NCBI GenBank assembly: GCA_017745135.1
Contig: JAGIAB010000007.1
Span: 19,317-36,858 of the forward strand
DNA: 17,542 nt
Direction: 5' to 3'
Source of the DNA: Flavisolibacter sp.
GTDB lineage: Bacteria > Bacteroidota > Bacteroidia > Chitinophagales > Chitinophagaceae
Below the pieces are notes generated by a model that saw only the letters and a list, made by a program, of their open reading frames with translations, was not told where the DNA came from and ran no database searches. This document shows positions 7,551-13,736 of this stretch, piece after piece. Each line of letters starts with the position of its first letter. Within the stretch, counting starts at the first letter, position 1. Both the position numbers and the translations under genes were made by a program.

Positions 7551-7631
7551 TTTTTCAAAAAACCTTTAAAGAATTATCATTCTTCTTTTACTTCCGCCTT
7601 TTCCGTTAACGGAAATTCTTCCGTTTGTTAA
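7344..7631 (+). CDS. Possible heptad-repeat (coiled-coil) small protein, perhaps 5'-truncated
   Basis: A possible 95-residue product read from the first in-frame ATG inside the repeat array. Each 21-bp unit gives one heptad of the type SMRSLVN. Position 2 is M, K, I or V and position 5 is L, F, V or I, giving the 3-4 hydrophobic spacing of a coiled coil over about ten heptads. Position 4 is always S or T although its codon varies (TCC, TCT, ACT), and position 1 is S or N (AGT, AGC, AAC). This hints that this frame, not another, is or was under selection. After the repeats comes a short tail, DSFFKKPLKNYHS and on to the stop at 7631. No promoter or leader is seen because the IS end sits directly upstream, so a longer gene may have lost its start. 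Non-coding minisatellite DNA is a serious alternative. Confidence 0.35.
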   Translation: MRSLVNSMRTLVNSKRSLVNSMPSFERNIHSLDKSMRSVNNSMRSLVNSVRTLVNSMRTLVKSMHTIDSFFKKPLKNYHSSFTSAFSVNGNSSVC

Positions 7632-7639
7632 CGGAAGAA
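7601..7639. promoter_or_regulatory. Two adjacent TTCCGTTAACGGAA-type palindromes
   Basis: A perfect 14-bp palindrome TTCCGTTAACGGAA (7601-7614) is followed by TTCTTCCGTT (7616-7625) and its complement AACGGAAGAA (7630-7639) around a 4-nt loop. Both contain the half-site TTCCGTT/AACGGAA. They lie 65-103 bases upstream of the response regulator and downstream of the repeat array. They could be paired operators or a terminator-like structure for the upstream frame; no T-run follows. Confidence 0.4.
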
Positions 7640-7703
7640 ATACATGGCTTTTAGGTTTTTGTTAAATGAATAATACTTTCTATATTAGATAAGCCCACTG
7701 TTT

Positions 7704-8444
7704 ATGAATAGCAACCTTTCCCACGAACCTCCGGGTAAGCCCTGCCGCATTTTATATGCTGATCATCACCCTGGCATGGCGGCCGGTGTTATCAACCACC
7801 TTAAAACCCATCCGCATATTAAAATAGCAGGACATGCCTGTAATGCCTGCACTGCAATGGAGATGGTAGAAGAGCTTCAGCCCGATGTTGTAATAACCAG
7901 TATTAATATGCCCGGCAAAAATGGCATTGAGCTGGCTAAAGAAATTTATAGCACTTACCCGTGGATAAAGGTTATCATTTTTTCCTCCTCCATGGATGAC
8001 CAGCATATTACCGATGCGGTGGATGCGGGCATTATGGGCTACGTGCTAAAAACAGACGATTTGAGTTTACTGGTGCAGGCAATTGAAAAAGCAATGAAGG
8101 GCGAAAAATATTTGAACGCCGCTGTAGCGGCAAGGCTGTTGGAACTGCTTCAGCATACCGGAACCAATCCAATAAAAACAATGCAAAGGCATCAGCATAC
8201 CGATGATGAAATGGCCATTATGCGGGAAAACTGCAATGGACTTTCCGTTGACGAAATAGCAGCTAAACTGAATATGGAGAAACGCCAGGTAACGGCTATT
8301 AAAGAGAGGCTATTTAAAAAAGTGAAATGCCACAATATGGTGGGGTTGGCTATGTATGCCGTGAGAGCCTATATTGTAAACCCATGGAGGAGCGGAGCCG
8401 GCTGCATTTTTTATGCGGGTTTGCTTATTAATTGGTGTTGGTAG
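7704..8444 (+). CDS. Orphan NarL/LuxR-type response regulator with Ser at the phospho-acceptor site
   Basis: A 246-residue regulator. A receiver-like domain (about 14-130) is followed by a linker and a LuxR/GerE-type helix-turn-helix (about 172-232, with LSVDEIAAKLNMEKRQVTAI). In the receiver the acidic pair is D20-H21 instead of D-D. The segment that normally reads VVLMDIxMPxxxG is VVITSINMPGKNG, so the phospho-acceptor Asp is S66. The spacing S66 - S94 - K116 equals the canonical D-T/S-K spacing, so S66 is exactly at the acceptor position. The conserved Ser94 (IIFSS) and Lys116 (GYVLKTD) are kept. It should therefore not be activated by the usual phosphotransfer and may work constitutively, by dimerisation or by a ligand; this is inference. 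No histidine kinase lies nearby. The C-terminus has an unusual hydrophobic tail (GAGCIFYAGLLINWCW). Target genes are unknown. Confidence 0.9.
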   Translation: MNSNLSHEPPGKPCRILYADHHPGMAAGVINHLKTHPHIKIAGHACNACTAMEMVEELQPDVVITSINMPGKNGIELAKEIYSTYPWIKVIIFSSSMDDQHITDAVDAGIMGYVLKTDDLSLLVQAIEKAMKGEKYLNAAVAARLLELLQHTGTNPIKTMQRHQHTDDEMAIMRENCNGLSVDEIAAKLNMEKRQVTAIKERLFKKVKCHNMVGLAMYAVRAYIVNPWRSGAGCIFYAGLLINWCW

Positions 8445-8482
8445 AATACGTATGTGTTCGAAAATTCAGGAACCTATCTATT

Positions 8483-8860
8483 TTACAAGTAAGCACTGAT
8501 CTTCTCCAATACCTTTTCTATGTCTTTCCTCACTTCTTCATTCCAAAACCTAAGTACAGTGATAGCTTGTTCATTTAATAAAATGGTTCTTGCTTTATCA
8601 TATTCTTTTGCTTCTTCATTATTATGATGATTTCCATCTAACTCTATTGCCAGCTTGCATTCATGGCAATAAAAGTCAACCACATAATCAGCAATAGCAT
8701 GCTGTCTTCGGAACTTTTTTCCTTTTAATTGCTTATTGCGAAGAAGAGACCAAAGCTTTTGTTCCGCTGGGGTTTGAGTGGCTCGAAGTTGTTTTGCATG
8801 TTGATAGGTGGAAGCTCTTGCTCCGAGATGAAGATTTACAGAATGTTTTTGAGAAGGCAA
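8483..8860 (-). CDS. DUF559 (Vsr-like nuclease fold) protein, no ATG start
   Basis: A 125-codon gene of the DUF559 family, whose members have the restriction-endonuclease/very-short-patch-repair fold; the cellular role is not established. The family pattern is complete: HAKQLRATQTPAEQKLWSLL with E33, GKKFRRQHAIADYVVDFYC with D62, KLAIELDGNHH with E73, D75 and H78, then VLRFWNEEVRKDIEKVLEKI. These residues are the expected metal-binding and catalytic set. The frame contains no ATG. The first plausible start is TTG at 8860, only eight codons downstream of an in-frame stop. The protein aligns with the family from about residue 9 (NLHLGARASTYQHAKQLR), so little or nothing is missing. Either TTG is used or an upstream ATG was lost. 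A palindromic element begins about 55 bp upstream. Transcription converges with the response regulator. Confidence 0.85.
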   Translation of the reverse strand: MPSQKHSVNLHLGARASTYQHAKQLRATQTPAEQKLWSLLRNKQLKGKKFRRQHAIADYVVDFYCHECKLAIELDGNHHNNEEAKEYDKARTILLNEQAITVLRFWNEEVRKDIEKVLEKISAYL

Positions 8861-8914
8861 AGGAAAAGTGTTGTTATAAATTTAAGCATCTTATAAAGAA
8901 ACACCCCAGTCATC

Positions 8915-9035
8915 TTTTCAACCTCACCCCGTTTTGCATTTTTCTTACCTCAGACTTTCCGCCGCCCCTCTCCTTTAGGAGAGGGGAATGATAACTCTTG
9001 TCACCGTGGAGTAACTGTTGGGGTGAGGTTGAAAA
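8915..9035. repeat. Nested palindromic element (121 bp)
   Basis: TTTTCAACCTCACCCC (8915-8930) is exactly complementary to GGGGTGAGGTTGAAAA (9020-9035). Inside lies a second perfect hairpin, CCCCTCTCCT (8965-8974) with AGGAGAGGGG (8977-8986) and a TT centre. Together they form a cruciform-like structure between the divergent starts of the DUF559 gene and the unknown gene at 9098. It is probably a REP-type dispersed element. Confidence 0.8.
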
Positions 9036-9097
9036 GTGCAATCAGGAATAGCGACTTATAGCATAAATTTACGTGTTGGTTTCAACTATAAATCGTA

Positions 9098-9718
9098 ATG
9101 TCCGAGACTACTATCTTTCTGACAAAAACTGACTTTGTAAAACTGGCTGATTTTATTTTTAGGAATTACAAAGCGACGTTTGTTCCTGATGTTAACTTTC
9201 ACAAACCAGACAGCATAGAACTAAAGAATGTTGAGGAACTTGTAATACACCTTCACCAATATCCTCATGAGAGAGCTACCGCACTTTCATATCTCATTAA
9301 TTCGCCGATATGGTCTATCGAACCTATTTATTTTGTCCCAGTGGAGAACCCCATAATAGGAAATCATTATAGTGCAATACAGCGATATGGCGGACCAAGT
9401 ATTTATTTAACTCCAAGAATGCATGGACTTCCAAATTCACCTGCAGACAAAATTATTGGTGGGATGTTAGCCGATTACAGCTATTATATTTCAGGTTCAT
9501 TCATAAATGACAAGACAAACGGCTATAAAACTATTGAAAGGCCAGAGGCCTTAAAGCAGGCTTTGAGTGACATAAAAAAGTTTATTAAAAGCAACGGTCA
9601 AAGGGTTGTGTATCGTAATGGCAGTACCAGGATAGCTTACGCAATGACAGGAGCATACGAACTATACGAGAAGGGTGTAAAACTTATGCAAGGCAACCTT
9701 TCGTTCGAAAAAGAATAA
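9098..9718 (+). CDS. Protein of unknown function (206 aa)
   Basis: I do not recognise this family. The ATG follows an A/T-rich leader and the frame is complete (206 codons), soluble, without signal peptide or membrane segment. Visible features are an N-terminal helix-rich part (TDFVKLADFIFRNYKATFVPD), a central block with many aromatic and Pro residues (SPIWSIEPIYFVPVENPIIGNHYSAIQRYGG, in two pieces around residues 68-98), YYISGSFIND near 130, and a Lys-rich C-terminal helix (ALKQALSDIKKFIKSNGQ, then AYELYEKGVKLMQG). The composition is ordinary for a cytoplasmic protein. It sits alone between a palindromic element and a hairpin containing a GTTAGGC core. That layout, with one orphan gene followed by a structured end, is reminiscent of gene-cassette DNA but is not proof. 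No function is proposed. Confidence 0.75.
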   Translation: MSETTIFLTKTDFVKLADFIFRNYKATFVPDVNFHKPDSIELKNVEELVIHLHQYPHERATALSYLINSPIWSIEPIYFVPVENPIIGNHYSAIQRYGGPSIYLTPRMHGLPNSPADKIIGGMLADYSYYISGSFINDKTNGYKTIERPEALKQALSDIKKFIKSNGQRVVYRNGSTRIAYAMTGAYELYEKGVKLMQGNLSFEKE

Positions 9719-10121
9719 CTGCAACCAACAGCAGTTTTGCAAAGTTGAGCAGACGTAATAAATTTTCTTTCCCTGCCGAGACTCACTCACGGCTTTGTGC
9801 GTTAGGCGTGGTCTCGGCGGAGTTGTTAGAAGATAGTACACGTTCTTTAATTTCCCCGAGTCTGCCAGGCTAAAAACCCACTCAGTGCCACTTGGAAAGA
9901 AAGGGAAGGTTGAAAGAGCCAGTCGATTTAATAATTTCTACAATCACTCACCTCCATATTTCTTCCATTTTCCAACGGATATAATACATAAGGTGCCTTA
10001 GTAATTTTTCCTTGCAAATAGCTTCCTTGCTTTTCAACTTTGTCCTGTCAACGAATCGAAACTACATTCGGTTTTTCGATAACGTTACAACGAAATTCAA
10101 TCATCTTAAAAAAAACCAACA
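9719..10121. other. Intergenic gap with hairpin, gene-end remnant and promoter
   Basis: The gap of about 400 bp holds GCCGAGAC (9775-9782) paired with GTCTCGGC (9811-9818) across a 28-nt loop that includes the heptamer GTTAGGC (9801-9807). On the minus strand a 39-codon stretch (10047-9928) is open with protein-like composition (YLQGKITKAPYVLYPLENG); it has no start codon and an in-frame stop upstream, so it is probably a decayed gene end. The promoter of the next gene overlaps this stretch. Confidence 0.45.
10039..10070 (+). promoter_or_regulatory. Bacteroidetes-type promoter of the Fn3 gene
   Basis: TTTG (10039-10042), a 20-bp spacer and TACATTCG (10063-10070) match the phylum's -33 TTTG and -7 TAnnTTTG pattern with one mismatch in the -7 box. 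Transcription would start about 45 bases before the ATG, and the leader ends in an A-rich stretch typical of the phylum. Confidence 0.5.
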
Positions 10122-10736
10122 ATGGCAAACATTAAAGTAGTAAACACATGGAGCAACCAAACTCCTTTGGGATTGTTAGGGGTACTTTCATTTATCATCA
10201 GCCAGTTAACCGGTAATTCAAATTTCCCAACCCCAGTAATCCCCCTTGCAACATTAACCACGTTTGAAAATGAATTTGCTACGCTGATTAACGAAGCAGA
10301 TAATGGTGACAGCAACAAGCGTAACGAAAGAGATGATAAAGCCGCAGAAATTTGCGCAGCCTTGCTGAAACTCTCCAAGTATGTAGAACTGCAGTCAACC
10401 AGCAAAACTGTTGCAGAGTCTTCTGGTTTTACATTGGCTAAAGATCCTTCTCCTATACCTCCTATAGAAAAGCCCACAGGACTCCGGCTTTTCGACGGTG
10501 TGAATAGCGGCGAGATACTGGCAAAGTTCAACAAGGTGCAGGGTTCAAGAGCTTACATGTACCAGATTTCAACTGATCCTGCTGATGAATCGAAATGGGT
10601 TACTGCACATGGTACCATCCGTCAAAACCTGTTTACAGGTTTGGAAAGCGGAAAGAAGTATTATGTAAGAGTAGCAGCTATTGGCATTGACAACCAGGTG
10701 GTGTACAGCGATGTGGTATTTCGTGTGGCACAATAG
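10122..10736 (+). CDS. Fibronectin type III domain protein (204 aa)
   Basis: A 204-residue protein of a type common in Bacteroidota, with no known function. The first 60 residues are a mixed segment (TPLGLLGVLSFIISQLTG, then NFPTPVIPLATLTTFENEF) without a signal peptide. A helical charged region follows (about 56-95: EADNGDSNKRNERDDKAAEI, CAALLKLSKYVELQS). A Pro-rich hinge (DPSPIPPIEKP, 108-118) leads to one C-terminal Fn3 domain (about 117-204) with the typical order GLRLFDGV, GEILAKFNKVQGSRAYMYQI, FTGLESGKKYYVRVAAIG and YSDVVFRV. The Fn3 domain implies protein or surface interaction. The absence of a Sec signal suggests a cytoplasmic location or another export route. It is a single-gene unit with its own promoter and a strong terminator 25 bp after the stop codon. 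Confidence 0.9.
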   Translation: MANIKVVNTWSNQTPLGLLGVLSFIISQLTGNSNFPTPVIPLATLTTFENEFATLINEADNGDSNKRNERDDKAAEICAALLKLSKYVELQSTSKTVAESSGFTLAKDPSPIPPIEKPTGLRLFDGVNSGEILAKFNKVQGSRAYMYQISTDPADESKWVTAHGTIRQNLFTGLESGKKYYVRVAAIGIDNQVVYSDVVFRVAQ

Positions 10737-10760
10737 TTTTTACAATAACAGCAAATCAAT

Positions 10761-10784
10761 AAAGTCGCTTCTAGAGGCGACTTT
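10761..10784 (+). terminator. Intrinsic terminator after the Fn3 gene
   Basis: AAAGTCGC (10761-10768) pairs with GCGACTTT (10777-10784), extended by a G-U and a T-A pair around a CTAG loop. TTAGTTTT follows. It ends the single-gene transcript. Confidence 0.85.
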
Positions 10785-10838
10785 TTAGTTTTAAATAACG
10801 GAACAAGGGATCATGACCCACCCTTCCTTTGCCGACGA

Positions 10839-10885
10839 GTGTCCACAGCAGTATCCAACCATCAATAGCTTCTTGTGTGGCACTC
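10839..10885. repeat. Dispersed 47-bp repeat, copy 1
   Basis: This segment matches 14216-14262 at 38 of 47 positions, beginning GTGTcCAcAGCA and containing CCATCAATAG. All nine differences are transitions. Read on the minus strand both copies give a peptide ending in IDGWILL, so it may be the shared end of a lost gene or mobile element. Confidence 0.65.
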
Positions 10886-10920
10886 CACGAGTGGTTTGCA
10901 CCGGTGATTCAGTTCCATTC

Positions 10921-11364
10921 TCACCACGGACTCGGTTGATGTTCTCCCGATACGATAAGGTTTTTCAAATTACCATTAATGAGCAGTCCCCACGCATTAG
11001 AGCAGTCTTTATAGCATTCCTGTGCCGGTTCCAGTCCGGCATGTGTGAAACGGACTTCAGTTTTATCACCTTTTTTAGCAATGTCGAAACTGATGCTGGT
11101 GCCCTTCCACTCAGTTTTGTTGTTTACAAAATTCAACTCTGCATCCACTACATTCCAAACAATTTTTTTACCAGAAATAAACTCGGTTATTCTTTGCCTG
11201 GAATAATGAACTCCCGGCACCGTGTAGGTAAATTCGGCACCTGGGGTATCAGTGATCCCTTCAATTTCTCCGGACCACCATCCACGTACATTGTTGATCG
11301 CATCGAATACTTCCTGAGGAGATTGATCTACTAAAATGGTTGTTGCGAAATTTTCTGTGTTCAT
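10921..11364 (-). CDS. SRPBCC / AHSA1-like protein, first copy
   Basis: A 147-residue single-domain protein of the SRPBCC (START/Bet v1) superfamily, closest to the Activator-of-Hsp90-ATPase-homologue (AHSA1) group. Visible are the N-terminal strand-helix FATTILVDQSPQEVFDAINN, the family signature VRGWWSGEIEG, the barrel strands (AEFTYTVPG, ITEFISGKKIVWNV, TSISFDIAKKGDKTEVRFTHAGL) and the C-terminal helix ECYKDCSNAWGLLINGNLKNLI. Such proteins bind hydrophobic ligands in a helix-grip cavity; the ligand here is unknown and no signal peptide is present. The ATG at 11364 gives the normal family length. It lies downstream of a second SRPBCC gene on the same strand (156-bp gap) and beyond that a divergent GlxA-type regulator, so it is probably part of that regulated group. 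Confidence 0.9.
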   Translation of the reverse strand: MNTENFATTILVDQSPQEVFDAINNVRGWWSGEIEGITDTPGAEFTYTVPGVHYSRQRITEFISGKKIVWNVVDAELNFVNNKTEWKGTSISFDIAKKGDKTEVRFTHAGLEPAQECYKDCSNAWGLLINGNLKNLIVSGEHQPSPW

Positions 11365-11409
11365 GTAATAAAGATTTTTGAACGTGATAATTGAAAGCCT
11401 TAAGCTTTA

Positions 11410-11496
11410 TCAGGTGATTATAATTTCCCGAATACTTTCAGGATTTAAATCGGTAAAAAGACTTGCGAACTTTTTTGAAGAATCTGTTTCAGCCAT
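11410..11496 (-). other. Short open frame between the two SRPBCC genes (28 codons)
   Basis: An ATG at 11496 opens a 28-codon frame ending at 11410 with a hydrophilic helical peptide (MAETDSSKKFASLFTDLNPE). It could be a real small protein or the N-terminus of a gene that lost its rest. No family is recognised. Confidence 0.25.
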
Positions 11497-11520
11497 TTTT
11501 GTTGGATCGCCTGTCTGTCA

Positions 11521-11979
11521 TCAATTCCAGTTATCGATTTTTACATCATTAGGTGAAGGCGCCCCTTTTCCGGTTTCTACATAGTCGCGAAGGCTCAAAA
11601 GAAACACAGCCCATTTCATGCTGCAATGCGCCGTAAACTCAACGCTTTCACGCCAGTTTCTATGTCCGAAAATGAGAATGATTTGATCCCCCTGCTCTGA
11701 AAGATCAAACGTAATATCCGTTCCAATCCATTCATCCGGTCCTTCAATGCAATGCCAGTGAACTCTTTGTTGCGGAATCAATTCCTTTACTTCCATCCGC
11801 ATCTGTCCTTTAATATCTCCTGTTGTTGTCCGGAACGTGAAATGTATTTTCCCACCGACTTCGCTATCACCCTCTACTTCTTCAGTCCACCAATTGGAAA
11901 CTCCTTCTACCGTTGATACCGCTTTATAAACCTTGTCTGGCGTTGACCTGATGCCAATGCGATGAATAATGTTGACCAT
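11521..11979 (-). CDS. SRPBCC / AHSA1-like protein, second copy
   Basis: A 152-residue SRPBCC/AHSA1-like protein. I start it at ATG 11979, after an A/G-rich leader (AAAGAAAAAA). The frame is open further to 12099, but that extension is poly-basic, unlike the family, and would cover the divergent promoter region. The order of elements is VNIIHRIGIRSTPDKVYKAV, STVEGVSNWWTEEVEG, KIHFTFRTTTGD, VKELIPQQRVHWHCIEG, WIGTDITFDLSEQGDQIILIFGHRNW, and the C-terminal helix MKWAVFLLSLRDYVETGKGAP, all as expected. It is a distant relative of the protein at 10921-11364. A ligand-binding or regulatory role is inferred from the fold. It is transcribed divergently from the GlxA-type regulator, with 151 bp between the two starts, which suggests control by that regulator. 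Confidence 0.9.
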   Translation of the reverse strand: MVNIIHRIGIRSTPDKVYKAVSTVEGVSNWWTEEVEGDSEVGGKIHFTFRTTTGDIKGQMRMEVKELIPQQRVHWHCIEGPDEWIGTDITFDLSEQGDQIILIFGHRNWRESVEFTAHCSMKWAVFLLSLRDYVETGKGAPSPNDVKIDNWN

Positions 11980-12113
11980 TTTTTTCTTTTTTATTATTGA
12001 GTAAGCTCTGTTCCGTTCAATTTTACAAGGCAAACCTAGCTTCTGGATTTTATTTTGGCAGGGTGTTAAATGGACATTGTAGCGGGTTGATTTGGACATA
12101 CTACTTGTTTACT

Positions 12114-12123
12114 TTTGATCAAA
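12114..12123. promoter_or_regulatory. Palindrome TTTGATCAAA in front of the GlxA-type gene
   Basis: A perfect 10-bp palindrome ends 7 bp before the ATG at 12131, within the divergent SRPBCC/GlxA gap. Its position would suit an autoregulatory operator. AraC-type regulators normally bind direct rather than inverted repeats, so the assignment is weak. Confidence 0.25.
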
Positions 12124-12130
12124 GTTTAGT

Positions 12131-13117
12131 ATGAAACATCTAACCATATTGGTGCCCGGTGGAGAAGGCAATAACATAAGCAGCATCGTGGGCAGTTACA
12201 AAATTTTTACACGGGCCAACGCATATCGGAAGGAACAAGGAGGAAGAGAATTATTTAAAATTGAATTGGCGGGCACCACTAAAAAAGTGGAATACTACGA
12301 CGGTTTGTTCTCAGTAAAGCCTCATAAGCACATTTCAGCCATTGCAAAAACAAACCTTATCATCATTCCTTCACTGAACCACAATTATGAAAAAGCTGTG
12401 AAGGCGAACGGCTCGCTGGCTGAATGGATTGAAAAGCAATATAACAAAGGCGCCGAAGTGGCGAGTATTTGCACAGGGGCTTTTTTACTGGCAGCTTCCG
12501 GCCTGCTTGATGGAAGAAGCTGCTCTACCAATTGGGCGGTAGCGGATACATTCAGGACGATGTTCCCGGATGTGAATTTAAAAATTGATAAACTGATCAC
12601 CGATGAAAACGGAATTTACACAAGTGGTGGCGCCTATTCTTTTCTTAACCTGATCATTTATTTGATCGAAAAATATTACGGCAGGCAAACGGCAATCTTT
12701 TGTTCCAAAGTTTTTCAGATTGAAATGGACAGGCAAAGCCAGGCACCCTTTACCATATTTACAGCACAAAAATCGCATGGAGATGAAGTTGTAAAAAAAG
12801 CGCAGGCTTACATGGAAGCAAAACTGGATGAAAAAATATCCATTGAATACCTTTCATCCAAATTTGCGGTGGGCAGAAGAAACTTTGACAGGCGCTTTAT
12901 CAAAGCCACGGGAAATACTCCAATTGAGTATGCACAAAGAGTAAAAATAGAAGCAGCAAAAAAAGCATTTGAAACCACCCGCAAAAACGTAAATGAAGTC
13001 ATGTATGAAGTGGGCTATTCGGATGTAAAAGCCTTTCGTGAGGTGTTCCGGAAAATTACAGGTTTGTCGCCATTGGAATATAGAAGCAGATACAATCATG
13101 ATAGTTTGAATTCATGA
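12131..13117 (+). CDS. GlxA-family transcriptional regulator (DJ-1/PfpI + AraC HTH)
   Basis: A 328-residue regulator with two domains. The N-terminal class-I glutamine-amidotransferase-like (DJ-1/PfpI) domain, about 3-190, has the start HLTILVPGGEGN and the nucleophile-elbow segment GAEVASICTGAFLLAASGLLDGR with C114. The following CSTNWA replaces the TTHW usual in enzymes, so it is probably a sensor rather than a catalyst. The C-terminal AraC/XylS DNA-binding domain (about 228-320) has two helix-turn-helix motifs: ISIEYLSSKFAVGRRNFDRR and VNEVMYEVGYSDVKAFREVF, then the family end TGLSPLEYRSRY. The inducer is unknown. It is divergent from two SRPBCC genes that it may regulate. Length and start agree with the family. 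Confidence 0.93.
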   Translation: MKHLTILVPGGEGNNISSIVGSYKIFTRANAYRKEQGGRELFKIELAGTTKKVEYYDGLFSVKPHKHISAIAKTNLIIIPSLNHNYEKAVKANGSLAEWIEKQYNKGAEVASICTGAFLLAASGLLDGRSCSTNWAVADTFRTMFPDVNLKIDKLITDENGIYTSGGAYSFLNLIIYLIEKYYGRQTAIFCSKVFQIEMDRQSQAPFTIFTAQKSHGDEVVKKAQAYMEAKLDEKISIEYLSSKFAVGRRNFDRRFIKATGNTPIEYAQRVKIEAAKKAFETTRKNVNEVMYEVGYSDVKAFREVFRKITGLSPLEYRSRYNHDSLNS

Positions 13118-13462
13118 AATAACAAGAGGTACAACTGCAAACAATAGTAGCAGTTGCACAACTAAATTTTAAAAAGGATTAACTGGTTTTTTGCGTGGTA
13201 CTTCCTGTGTTGTTTGCATTGATGTTACAAGACCCGCATGAAAGTTTATTAATGCAAAATGCCGAAGTGAAGATCTCTCAACAAACAAACTGCTAATTTA
13301 AGATGTTCGGTTATGAAGAATCGTTAAGATGATGAATCGGGCAACATTGCTGCTATAAAACTTTCGTTGTGTCACTCACTTCTACGTTCGGTAATTCTTA
13401 TCATCATTTTGCAAGTGTTCTTATTGAATTCAATAGTCTTCATTTCAGAAGATCTATTTGCA

Positions 13463-13540
13463 CCACAATAGACACATAAAAACAATAGAAGAAAGCACAT
13501 AGACTATGTGTATTGTCTATGTTTCTATGTGTCTATGTGG
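13463..13540. repeat. 78-bp imperfect palindromic element
   Basis: The left end CCACAATAGACACATA pairs imperfectly with the right end (TATGTGTCTATGTGG, ending 13540). The centre CACATAGACTATGTG (13496-13510) is a perfect palindrome around one base. Both arms are built from degenerate CATAGA/ACATAG direct repeats. It has the same style as the element at 2394-2524 but a different sequence. Confidence 0.7.
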
Positions 13541-13694
13541 TAAAGAATTCTTTAAGGGAAAACCCACCCCCAGGTTCCTTATAGTTTAAGAGCCCTCAAT
13601 TTCGCCCTCCAGGGAGGATGAGAGACCGTTGTTTTATTCTTCCCTCCGATTGCAACTAGATAAACTGAGACACAACCAGACATTTATAATCAAG

Positions 13695-13708
13695 AATAAA
13701 CGTTTATT
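13695..13708. promoter_or_regulatory. Perfect 14-bp palindrome AATAAACGTTTATT
   Basis: It lies 28 bp upstream of the lipoprotein ATG at 13737, where an operator would be expected. It is AT-rich, so chance occurrence cannot be excluded. Confidence 0.3.
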
Positions 13709-13736
13709 ATCTTAGAGGGGCGTCAATCTACGATTT

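Larger units (their letters stand above)
13118..13736. other. Intergenic gap with palindromes, no supported gene
   Basis: A small stem CAACTGC / GCAGTTG (13132-13138, 13150-13156) follows the regulator stop and has no T-run. The stretch 13184-13293 on the plus strand is open and would give a hydrophobic segment followed by MLQDPHESLLMQNAEVKIS. It lacks a convincing start and is not called. The palindromic element at 13463-13540 and the site at 13695-13708 are listed separately. The remainder shows nothing I can name. Confidence 0.4.

Noticed and set aside
7291..7569. Other open frames through the 21-bp array (plus-strand VCVPLSI type, minus-strand IDKGTHT and LLTRERI types)
   Set aside because: They are open only because the unit length is a multiple of three; their residues vary without the conservative S/T and hydrophobic pattern seen in the SMRSLVN frame.
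10813..11334. Long plus-strand frame opposite the first SRPBCC gene
   Set aside because: The minus strand encodes a clear SRPBCC domain over the same bases; the plus-strand product has no recognisable features.
11980..12099. Longer N-terminus for the second SRPBCC protein
   Set aside because: The added 40 residues are basic and unlike the family, and would occupy the divergent promoter region.
13184..13293. Possible small membrane peptide after the GlxA-type gene
   Set aside because: The hydrophobic stretch has no usable start codon or leader and follows an in-frame stop.
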